This document shows positions 6,829 to 12,710 of a stretch of DNA of 12,710 bases, one piece after another. The notes under the pieces were generated by a model, which saw only the letters and a list, made by a program, of their open reading frames with translations, was not told where the DNA came from and searched no databases. The stretch's first letter is position 1; each line of letters begins with the position of its first letter. Position numbers and translations under genes: made by a program. Source of the DNA: Pseudomonadota bacterium (lineage in GTDB: Bacteria; Pseudomonadota; Alphaproteobacteria; Caulobacterales; Aquidulcibacteraceae); NCBI GenBank assembly GCA_023410295.1, contig JAEYPY010000209.1, forward strand, positions 1 through 12,710. Reading direction: 5' to 3'.

Positions 6829-6856
6829 ACCATAAGCGCGGCCTTGCCTGCGTCAA
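6829..6856 (-). promoter_or_regulatory. Promoter of tRNA-Val
   Basis: On the minus strand TTGACG (6856-6851) is followed after 16 bp by TATGGT (6834-6829), a good housekeeping promoter. The predicted start of transcription is about 28 nt upstream of the mature tRNA 5' end at 6794, as expected for a short precursor leader. No other gene start lies downstream before the tRNA. Confidence 0.7.
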
Positions 6857-6875
6857 GCGGCAGCGGCGTCACCTC

Positions 6876-6904
6876 TTGACCTGCGGCGCCCAACCTGCGC
6901 TATT
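6876..6904 (+). promoter_or_regulatory. Promoter of the iron ABC transporter operon
   Basis: TTGACC (6876-6881) and GCTATT (6899-6904) are separated by 17 bp, fitting an alphaproteobacterial sigma70-type promoter with start near 6911. It leaves a leader of about 30 nt before the first gene. The -10 is only a moderate match. It is back to back with the tRNA-Val promoter on the other strand. Confidence 0.6.
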
Positions 6905-6919
6905 GCGAACCGTTCTCAA
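6903..6919. promoter_or_regulatory. 17-bp near-palindrome, candidate iron-responsive operator
   Basis: TTGCGAAC-C-GTTCTCAA is an inverted repeat with seven of eight arm positions matching. It overlaps the -10 edge and the likely transcription start, a classic repressor position. The core GAA-N3-TTC with outer TT/AA is like the ICE box bound by Irr of alphaproteobacteria, although the outer positions deviate. It may instead serve Fur or another regulator. Its position before an iron importer makes iron control likely. Confidence 0.5.
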
Positions 6920-6929
6920 ATACTGGGTT

Positions 6930-6937
6930 GGGAGAAG
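6930..6937 (+). promoter_or_regulatory. Ribosome binding site favouring the TTG start
   Basis: GGGAGAAG ends three bases before TTG at 6941, with GGAG six bases from it. The next in-frame start, ATG at 6953, would be about 18 bases from the GGAG, which is too far for efficient use. This favours TTG as the initiation codon of the iron-binding protein gene. Confidence 0.6.
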
Positions 6938-6940
6938 CCT

Positions 6941-7990
6941 TTGACCTTCAGCATGAGCCGCCGCGCCTTCGCCATGGGCGCTTCCGCCACCGCGCTCGCG
7001 GCGTGCAATCCCGCGGGCCAAGGCGGCAGCGGGGGCGAGCAAGTGCTCAACCTCTACACCGCCCGCCATTACGAGGCCGACCGCACGCTCTACAGCGCCT
7101 TTGAGGAAGCCACAGGCATCGCCGTGCGCGCGCTGACCGGCAACGCCGAACAATTGCTCGAGCGCATCCGCGCCGAAGGCGAAGCCACCGAAGCCGATCT
7201 GTTCATTAGCGCCGACGCCGGCAATCTCTGGCGCGTGAAAGATGCGGGCCTCCTGCAAAACGTCGTGACGCCAGCACTCGAAGCGAGCGTGCCGGCGCAC
7301 TTGCGCGACCCGGAGGGCGCGTTCTGGGGCTTCGCCAAGCGCGCGCGCGTCATCGTTTATAACAAGGCGCGGGTACAGCCCGAGGAAGTCGCCACTTATG
7401 ATTCATTGGCGACGCCGCGCTTTCGCAACGCGCTGGTGATGCGCTCGTCAAGCAACGTCTATCAGCTCTCAACGCTCGCCGCGCGCATTGAACGCCACGG
7501 CGCGGAGAACGCGCGCGCTTGGGCCGCGGGCGTGCGCACCAATTTCGTGCGCGATCCGCAAGGCTCGGACACCGACCAGATCAAGGCTGTCGGCGCGAAC
7601 GAAGCGCAGGCGACGCTGGTCAATCACTATTACTACTTCCGCTTGACGCAATCGGAAGATCCGGCCGACCGCGACATCGTCGCCAATACTGGGCTTGTCT
7701 ATCCGGACCAAGCCGGCGCCGGCACGCACATCAACATCTCCGGCGGCGGCGTCACCCGCCACGCCAAGCGCCGCGACAACGCCGTGCGCTTCCTTGAATA
7801 TCTTGCCAGCGTCGAAGCGCAGCGCCTGCTGGCGCCGATCAATTCGGAGTTTCCGATCCGTCCAGACGTTGAGCCCTCCCCGGCGCTGGTAGCGCTCGGC
7901 AGCTTCCGCGAAGACCCGCTGCCGCTCGATGCGCTCGGCCGCAACCAGGCCGAAGCGGCGCGCATCTTCGAAGAGGTAGGGTGGCGCTAG
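6941..7990 (+). CDS. Fe(3+) ABC transporter substrate-binding lipoprotein, FutA/FbpA-like
   Basis: This protein binds ferric iron outside the inner membrane and delivers it to the permease downstream. From the TTG start it has 349 residues; the alternative ATG at 6953 would drop four. The export signal SRRAF (residues 6-10) with ALAAC (Cys22) is a twin-arginine lipoprotein signal, so it may cross the membrane folded. LNLYTARHYEADR (about residues 36-48) and NHYYYFRL (228-235, Tyr230-232) carry the tyrosines typical of class II ferric-binding proteins such as FutA and FbpA. AGTHINISGGGVT is the usual family segment near the C-terminal lobe. It is preceded by a promoter with a possible iron box. 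The end overlaps the GTG start of the permease by 10 bp, giving tight coupling. Thiamine or phosphonate binding is less likely because of the tyrosine pattern. Confidence 0.92.
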   Translation: MTFSMSRRAFAMGASATALAACNPAGQGGSGGEQVLNLYTARHYEADRTLYSAFEEATGIAVRALTGNAEQLLERIRAEGEATEADLFISADAGNLWRVKDAGLLQNVVTPALEASVPAHLRDPEGAFWGFAKRARVIVYNKARVQPEEVATYDSLATPRFRNALVMRSSSNVYQLSTLAARIERHGAENARAWAAGVRTNFVRDPQGSDTDQIKAVGANEAQATLVNHYYYFRLTQSEDPADRDIVANTGLVYPDQAGAGTHINISGGGVTRHAKRRDNAVRFLEYLASVEAQRLLAPINSEFPIRPDVEPSPALVALGSFREDPLPLDALGRNQAEAARIFEEVGWR

Positions 7991-9558
7991 ACGCAACATC
8001 AGCGCCGCGCCGCGGCTTTGCCATCGACGGCGTCGCGCTCGCGGCGGCGGTGGCGACGCTTGTCTGCGCGGCCCCGGCGCTCGCCGTCATCGGCTTTGCG
8101 CTGGCGCCGCAGCAGGAAGGGGCATCGTTCGGCGGCGCGCTGTTACGCGATGGCGCGATTGGCACCTTTACACTGATGCTGGTCGGCGGTGGCGGCGCCA
8201 TTCTGTTCGGCGCGGCGGCCGCATGGCTCGTCAGCCTGTGCCGTTTTCCGGGACATGGCCTTTTCGAGTGGCTGCTGGTGCTGCCGCTCGCCGCGCCATC
8301 TTATGTGCTCGCCTATTCCTATTCGAGCTTCAGCTGGGCCGGCGGCTGGAGCCCCATAGAAGTGCGCGGCTTCTGGGGCGCGGCGTTCGTTTATGCGGTT
8401 GGGCTTTATCCTTACGTTTATCTCGCCGCGCGCGCCGCGTTCGCCAGTCAATCGGCGTGCGCGTTGGAAGCGGCGCGGACGCTGGGCGTCTCGCCAGGCA
8501 AACTTTTCCGCCGCGTTGCGCTCCCACTGGCGCGGCCAGGCATCGCCGCTGGCGGCGCGCTGGCGATGATGGAAATCGCCGCTGATTACGGCGCAGCACA
8601 GCATTTCGGACTGACGACGCTTTCAACGGCCATCTTCCGCGCCTGGTACGCGCACCAGAGCTTGCACGGCGCATTGCAGATCTCCGCCGTACTGCTGCTC
8701 GCCGCGCTCGTCTTCCTGGTGGTGGAGCGCCGCGCCCGCGGCCGCGCCGCGTTCGGCGGCGGTTCGACACGTTGGCGGCCCCTGCCGCGTTATCAACTCT
8801 CCGCCGGCGCCGGCCTTGCCGCTTCGATCTTCTGCAGCACCCTTCTGGTGTTCGGCGCGCTCCTGCCGCTTGGCTGGCTGGCGCGGCTGGCGCTCCTCCA
8901 CGCCAATCCCGGCGACATCGCCGCGCCCTTCATCAACACGCTGCTGCTGAGCGCCCTTGGCGCTGTCCTGACTCTCACGCTAGCCGCTGCGGTCGCCGTC
9001 GCGGCGCGACGCGCGCGCAGCGTCGGGCAAGTCTCGCTCTTCGCCGCGGCGATGGGCTACGCAGCGCCGGGCGCGGTCATCGCCATGGGCGCACTCGCGC
9101 TATTCGCAGCCGCGCGCGAAGCAGGCTGGATCGGCGGGCTCAGCGCCTCGCTCGCGCTCTTCGCGCTCTTCTGGACCTATGCGGCGCGTTTCTCCGCCGC
9201 GGGCGTTGGCCCGATCGACGCCGGGCTCGCGCGGCTCTCCAAAGGGCTCGACGCGTCGGCCCGCACCCTTGGCGCGGGGCCATGGCGGCGGCTCGCCAGC
9301 ATCGATCTGCCCATCGCCGCGCCCAGCATTGCCGCCGCGGCGCTCATTCTCTTCGTCGAGATCGTCAAAGAGCTGCCGGCGACGCTGATCCTGCGGCCGT
9401 TCGATTTCGACACCCTCGCGGTGCGCGCCTATTCTTACGCCTCCGATGAACGCCTGCTCGAAGCGGCCGCGCCCTCCTTACTGATCTTCCTTGCCGGTCT
9501 CTTGCCTATCCTCGTGCTGACACGCGGCATCACCCGTGCCAGAGCAGGCGCGCGATGA
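7981..9558 (+). CDS. fbpB: Fe(3+) ABC transporter permease, fused double domain
   Basis: This 525-residue inner-membrane protein forms the channel of the ferric importer. It is a head-to-tail fusion of two permease domains, about twelve hydrophobic segments in all, as is usual for FbpB/SfuB/AfuB. Each half carries an EAA-type coupling loop that contacts the ATPase: EAARTLGVSPGKLFRRVALP (Glu163 onward) and ASARTLGAGPWRRLASIDLP (from about residue 425). The second loop has diverged from EAA to ASA, common in the second half. Translation is assigned to GTG 7981, inside the end of the preceding gene, with GAGG at 7973-7976 in front. The stop overlaps the ATPase start as ATGA. The gene is very GC-rich. 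No substrate-determining residues can be judged, so specificity rests on the binding protein. Confidence 0.93.
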   Translation: MALDATSAPRRGFAIDGVALAAAVATLVCAAPALAVIGFALAPQQEGASFGGALLRDGAIGTFTLMLVGGGGAILFGAAAAWLVSLCRFPGHGLFEWLLVLPLAAPSYVLAYSYSSFSWAGGWSPIEVRGFWGAAFVYAVGLYPYVYLAARAAFASQSACALEAARTLGVSPGKLFRRVALPLARPGIAAGGALAMMEIAADYGAAQHFGLTTLSTAIFRAWYAHQSLHGALQISAVLLLAALVFLVVERRARGRAAFGGGSTRWRPLPRYQLSAGAGLAASIFCSTLLVFGALLPLGWLARLALLHANPGDIAAPFINTLLLSALGAVLTLTLAAAVAVAARRARSVGQVSLFAAAMGYAAPGAVIAMGALALFAAAREAGWIGGLSASLALFALFWTYAARFSAAGVGPIDAGLARLSKGLDASARTLGAGPWRRLASIDLPIAAPSIAAAALILFVEIVKELPATLILRPFDFDTLAVRAYSYASDERLLEAAAPSLLIFLAGLLPILVLTRGITRARAGAR

Positions 9559-10565
9559 GCACTGTGACACTGACCCATGTGCGGCGCGCCTATGCCGGCG
9601 TGCGCGCGTTGGATGACGTCTCGCTGACGGCGCCCACCGGCAAAGTGCTGGCGCTGCTCGGCCCTTCGGGATCGGGCAAATCGACGATCCTTCGCCTCGT
9701 TGCGGGGCTTGAGAGCGTCGATGCGGGCGAGGTCCGCATTGGCGATGAGTTGATGTCCTCATCACATCACACGCTCCCCGCTGAGCAGCGCCGCATCGGC
9801 ATGGTGTTTCAGGACTATTCGCTGTTCCCGCATTTGACGGCCGGCGCCAACGTCGCCTTCGGGCTCGACAGAATCTCACGCGCTGTTCGCGAAGCGCGGG
9901 CTCTTGCATGGCTCGACCGCGTCGGCCTCAAGCATCGCGCGCACGCTTATCCGCATGAACTCTCCGGCGGCGAACAGCAGCGCGTCGCCCTCGCCCGCGC
10001 ACTCGCGCCGTCACCACGCGCCGTTCTGCTCGACGAGCCCTTCTCCGGCCTCGACCCCGTGCAGCGCGCAGAGCTGCGCGATGCGACGCTGGCGACGCTG
10101 ATGGAGGCGCGCACCACGACGCTCTTCGTCACTCACGATGCGGACGACGCGTTGCAAGTGGCGGATCGGCTCGCGATCCTCAAAGCCGGGCGCCTCTTGC
10201 AGGAAGCGCCGCCGCGCGAAGCTTACGACCGCCCCGCCTCGATTGACGTTGCCGCAGCGCTGGGACCCATCAACGTTTTCGACGGCCGCGTTGAGAATGG
10301 CGCGGTGGCGACCCCGTTTGGCAACGTGCTGGCGCCGACACTGAGCGCAGGCCCAGCGCGCGCCGCGGTCCGCGCCGAAGCGCTGCGCCTTGCGCCGGGC
10401 TCACGCGCGCGCGTCCTCGATGTACGCCCGCACGGCGCGCATGATCTCGTGCGCATCGAAGCCGAGAGCGTGGTGTGGCGCGCGCTTATACCGGCGCGCA
10501 CCGAGCTGGCCGAGCGCGTCGATGTTGAGATTTACGCAGCCGGCGCGTTCGCATTCTCAGCCTGA
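9555..10565 (+). CDS. fbpC: Fe(3+) ABC transporter ATP-binding protein
   Basis: This 336-residue ATPase powers the importer from the cytoplasmic face. It has all ABC motifs: Walker A GPSGSGKST (36-44), Q-loop VFQDYSLFPHLT (Gln86), signature LSGGEQQRV (136-144), Walker B AVLLDEP (156-162) with Glu161, and the H-loop THD (His194). After about residue 240 comes a C-terminal TOBE-like regulatory domain (NVFDGRVENGAVATPFG and onward), typical of FbpC/PotA-type ATPases. The ATG at 9555 overlaps the permease stop. It is the last gene of the three-gene operon. Its 3' end overlaps the convergent methyltransferase-like gene by 34 bp, and no terminator is visible between them. Confidence 0.94.
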   Translation: MSTVTLTHVRRAYAGVRALDDVSLTAPTGKVLALLGPSGSGKSTILRLVAGLESVDAGEVRIGDELMSSSHHTLPAEQRRIGMVFQDYSLFPHLTAGANVAFGLDRISRAVREARALAWLDRVGLKHRAHAYPHELSGGEQQRVALARALAPSPRAVLLDEPFSGLDPVQRAELRDATLATLMEARTTTLFVTHDADDALQVADRLAILKAGRLLQEAPPREAYDRPASIDVAAALGPINVFDGRVENGAVATPFGNVLAPTLSAGPARAAVRAEALRLAPGSRARVLDVRPHGAHDLVRIEAESVVWRALIPARTELAERVDVEIYAAGAFAFSA

Positions 10566-11530
10566 TCCGGCGCTTCTTCTTCAGCGCCGTCCACAGGCCG
10601 GCGCAAAATGAAGCGCCGCCGTTCCAGCCGCCGCTGCGCCAAGAGCTTCAGCCGCATGCGCCAAGCCTCGGATTCCCAAGCCAGCTCACGCGCGATTGCC
10701 GGTTCAAGCGAGCCAGCCTCGCTCAGCCGCTGACCCAACTCCTTGAAAGCGTTGCGCGCGGTTGCGAGAAACTCCTCGGTCAAATCCTCGTCGCCTTCGA
10801 CGGTGAGGCCCGTATCCTGGAAGAATTGCAGCAGGTCGCCATGTGCGCGCACGTGCGGCTCAGCAAAGGCCGCGGCGAAAGCGGTTGCGAGCGCCTCTGA
10901 CTTGATGCCCACGTAGCACTCCACCACGGCGCAGCCGCCGGGCTTTAGCGCCTTCATGAATTGCTGCGCCAAGCGCGGCGGATATGCGCAGTAGGCACAA
11001 TCGTCGACGCTGAGGATGCCGTCATACTGCGCCGGCGTGAACGTGCAGGCTTCAAGATCAATGCGCGCCACCGTCACGCGCTCATCAAGCTTGGCTTCGC
11101 TGACCCCATGCTTCAGCGCATCCAGCGTTTCCTCGCGCCATTCGAACACGTCGATCTTGCCCGCGTGCGCCTCCGCCATCGCGCGGACTGGCGCCTCGAG
11201 CCCAGGGCCGAAGAACGCCATCAGACTCTCCGCCGCAAGGCCGAGCCGCGCCGGTTCAAGCTTCTCGCCCGTCGCGTCGCCCGGGCGCACACGCCCCTCG
11301 CCCCAGATCATCGCCAGCGCTTTCAGGCGCGGCGGCAGCTCATATTCGGGCGCTTCGAACAGTTCTTCTTCGGCGCCGTCATCATTCTCGTTGGCCGCGA
11401 CCGCCAACTCGGCGTCGATTTCGGCCTGCGCGGCCTCCGCGTCGAACGCCTCGCCTTCCCACCAGGCGCGCAGCTTCGCGCGCGTCAGCGCGAGCTTTCG
11501 TTTGTCAAACAACGCGTTAAGAACCGCCAT
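10532..11530 (-). CDS. Methyltransferase-like protein of unknown target
   Basis: This 332-residue cytoplasmic protein has no clear named family. An acidic N-terminal part (about residues 25-65, including NDDGAEEELFEAPEYE) leads into what looks like a class I SAM-dependent methyltransferase fold. ESLMAFFGPGLEAPVRAMAE stands where motif I should be, but lacks a clear GxGxG. IDVFEW resembles motif II, and YDGILSVDDCAYCAYPPRLA with the following MKALKPGGCAVVE resembles motif IV to post-IV, the best-preserved part. The C-terminal third is helical and rich in Arg and Glu, ending in an acidic tail. It may be a degenerate or very divergent methyltransferase. The start at ATG 11530 is 26 bp after the hydrolase stop, so the two may share a transcript. 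The fold call rests on motif reading alone. Confidence 0.6.
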   Translation of the reverse strand: MAVLNALFDKRKLALTRAKLRAWWEGEAFDAEAAQAEIDAELAVAANENDDGAEEELFEAPEYELPPRLKALAMIWGEGRVRPGDATGEKLEPARLGLAAESLMAFFGPGLEAPVRAMAEAHAGKIDVFEWREETLDALKHGVSEAKLDERVTVARIDLEACTFTPAQYDGILSVDDCAYCAYPPRLAQQFMKALKPGGCAVVECYVGIKSEALATAFAAAFAEPHVRAHGDLLQFFQDTGLTVEGDEDLTEEFLATARNAFKELGQRLSEAGSLEPAIARELAWESEAWRMRLKLLAQRRLERRRFILRRPVDGAEEEAPDQAENANAPAA

Positions 11531-11556
11531 AGCGCGGCAAGGTTAGCCCAATCGCG

Positions 11557-12585
11557 TTAACGATTTGCTTGAACGACCGGCAGAAGCGGCGGCGCTTCCG
11601 AGGGCAAGGGCGCCTCCGCATCGCGGATGAAGGCGAGAATGTCCTCGTAAACCACCTCGCGCTGAAGATCGCGCAACAGCCAGTGCCAGCCGTTCTCGTA
11701 ATACGCGGTGCGCACGCTTGCCGGTAGACGCCGCGCGGCGGCGATGGCCGAATTGCGCGGGATGATCTGATCGTGCGCGCCATAGAGAAAGAGCACGTTG
11801 CCATCCAGATCGGCGGAGCGCTCCGCCGCCGTCTCCATCAGATTGACGAGCCCGTAAACGGCGTCGATCCGCGTCGTCCACATCATATGCGGCGCGCGGC
11901 CCGCCTGCAGCAGCGCTTCCTGATTATCCGACGCGGTGATGCGGCGCGTGACGCGCTGCGAGGGCTGCACCGCGCGCCACGGAAACGTGTGCGCCCCGAT
12001 CCAAAGCGTCAGCGCGTAGTGATCCGGGAGCGTGGACCAGCCCCACACCGCCGGCGCTGCCAGCACGAGCCGGTCGATGCGCGGCGCATCATCGGAACCG
12101 AACGTCGCGATCGCCGACGCCGCGCCCATGGAGTCGCCGACAACGACGATCGGCGTATCTGGATGCATGTTGCGTACGATGCGCACCGCCGTGCGCAGGT
12201 CTTCGCTCATGAGCCGCTCGCCCGGCCAGACGCCGCGATTGGGGGAGCGACCGAAACCACGCGCATCGTACGCGTAAAGCGCAACCCCGCGCGCCGCGAA
12301 CCAGGGCCCGGCAAGGTAGAACGTGTTGGCGTAATCGTTCATGCCGTGGAGGCCGATGATCACCGCCTCCGGCTGCGCGCCATCCGGCGGCAACCAGGAC
12401 GTCAGACCCAATTCAGCGCCGTCGTAACTGACGAAGCGCTCCGCCGCCAAATTGAAGTGCGGCGCCCCGGCGAAATTGTGCGGTTGCGCCTGCTGCACCG
12501 TCGGCACGCACGCGGCCAGCAGGATCAGCGCAAGGCCAAGGAGACCCTGCGCCGCAATTCGGGAAGCAGCTCTTGCTCGAACCAT
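11557..12585 (-). CDS. Alpha/beta-hydrolase lipoprotein, lysophospholipase-like
   Basis: This predicted serine hydrolase of 342 residues is of the monoacylglycerol lipase/lysophospholipase (Hydrolase_4) type. The chosen start, ATG 12585, gives a signal peptide (MVRARAASR, then a hydrophobic run) ending in the lipobox LLAAC, with Cys26 lipidated; it should sit on the periplasmic face of a membrane. The oxyanion motif is GLHGMNDY (His80). The nucleophile elbow is VVGDSMGA (Ser152), with acid YGAHDQ (Asp272) and base ENGWHWLL (His301). The YDARGFGRSP segment is typical of the fold. The frame is open to an ATG at 12663, but that extension would put 26 non-signal residues in front of the export signal and lies inside the upstream glycosylase gene. 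The start region overlaps that gene by 61 bp. The natural ester substrate is unknown. Confidence 0.85.
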   Translation of the reverse strand: MVRARAASRIAAQGLLGLALILLAACVPTVQQAQPHNFAGAPHFNLAAERFVSYDGAELGLTSWLPPDGAQPEAVIIGLHGMNDYANTFYLAGPWFAARGVALYAYDARGFGRSPNRGVWPGERLMSEDLRTAVRIVRNMHPDTPIVVVGDSMGAASAIATFGSDDAPRIDRLVLAAPAVWGWSTLPDHYALTLWIGAHTFPWRAVQPSQRVTRRITASDNQEALLQAGRAPHMMWTTRIDAVYGLVNLMETAAERSADLDGNVLFLYGAHDQIIPRNSAIAAARRLPASVRTAYYENGWHWLLRDLQREVVYEDILAFIRDAEAPLPSEAPPLLPVVQANR

Positions 12586-12710
12586 GGATTGCGCTTCAAC
12601 CAGCCCGTATTGCGCCACGATGGATGCGGCAAAGGCATGACGTCCTCGGGATAGTCGCGCCACGCGCGCACCGTTTCCCCCAGCGTCGGCTTCGCCGCCC
12701 GGCCCAGATG
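12525..12710 (-). CDS. Uracil-DNA glycosylase family protein, C-terminal part only
   Basis: The frame is open from the window edge to TGA at 12527-12525 and yields the last 61 residues of a longer protein. The segment contains the glycosylase motif LPHPSWRN (about residues 27-34 of the fragment), followed by TGWLKRNPWFEQELLPELRRRV. The HPS-type motif contacts DNA in the UDG superfamily, and WLKxNPWFE is familiar from proteins annotated as uracil-DNA glycosylase family. The N-terminal catalytic motif lies outside the window, so activity cannot be judged. Its 3' end overlaps the start of the hydrolase gene in another frame by 61 bp, which suggests coupled expression. Such a protein would act in the cytoplasm in base-excision repair. 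Confidence 0.75.
   Translation of the reverse strand, partial: HLGRAAKPTLGETVRAWRDYPEDVMPLPHPSWRNTGWLKRNPWFEQELLPELRRRVSLALR

Noticed and set aside
6468..6893. Minus-strand open frame of 141 codons
   Set aside because: It reads through the tRNA-Val gene and its promoter, so it is not a real gene.
11773..12654. Plus-strand open frame of 293 codons
   Set aside because: It is opposite the hydrolase gene with its full catalytic triad; the product has antisense-like composition and no domain.
12586..12663. Upstream start of the hydrolase at ATG 12663
   Set aside because: It would place 26 extra residues before a good lipoprotein signal peptide and deepen the overlap with the glycosylase gene.
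1..12710. CRISPR arrays, insertion sequences, transposases or integrases
   Set aside because: No direct repeat array, inverted-repeat-bounded element or recombinase motif was seen in any part of the window.

Overview
The window reads as chromosomal DNA of a GC-rich Gram-negative bacterium, most likely an alphaproteobacterium. The reasons are the strong GC bias at third codon positions, two promoter candidates of the TTGAC-type used by alphaproteobacterial housekeeping sigma factors, a BigR/SqrR-type ArsR regulator, and a Tat-exported iron-binding lipoprotein. A Caulobacterales/Hyphomonadaceae-like host is a guess from overall gene style and is not demonstrated.

Layout. (1) 1-4101, minus strand: an RND efflux pair, a lipoprotein membrane-fusion adaptor followed with an ATGA overlap by an inner-membrane RND permease whose 3' end lies outside the window. 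(2) 4102-4277: a divergent intergenic region with operator-like sequence. (3) 4278-6216, plus strand: a tightly coupled three-gene operon of sulfide:quinone oxidoreductase (all three catalytic cysteines present), thioredoxin 2 with its N-terminal zinc-binding cysteines, and a 67-residue YgaP-type (DUF2892) membrane protein. (4) 6217-6543, minus strand: an ArsR-family regulator with two cysteines, abutting the operon tail to tail. Its own upstream region carries a sequence resembling the one between the RND and SQR genes. (5) 6720-6794, minus strand: tRNA-Val(CAC) with encoded CCA and a good upstream promoter. (6) 6876-10565, plus strand: a ferric-iron ABC importer (binding lipoprotein, fused double permease, ATPase), with a sigma70-like promoter overlapped by a 17-bp near-palindrome that resembles an Irr/Fur-family box. 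(7) 10532-12710, minus strand: the C-terminus of a uracil-DNA glycosylase family protein, an alpha/beta-hydrolase lipoprotein and a methyltransferase-like protein.

How the parts may work together. Regions 1-4 look like one sulfide/persulfide response unit. SQR oxidises sulfide at the membrane and passes electrons to quinone. The thioredoxin could take up or reduce the resulting persulfide or polysulfide. The small membrane protein belongs to a family often fused to, or found beside, rhodaneses. The ArsR protein is a candidate persulfide sensor controlling both itself and the divergent SQR/RND promoters. The RND pump would be the unusual effector, and its substrate is unknown. No persulfide dioxygenase or rhodanese is visible in the window. 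The iron importer is a separate, self-contained unit.
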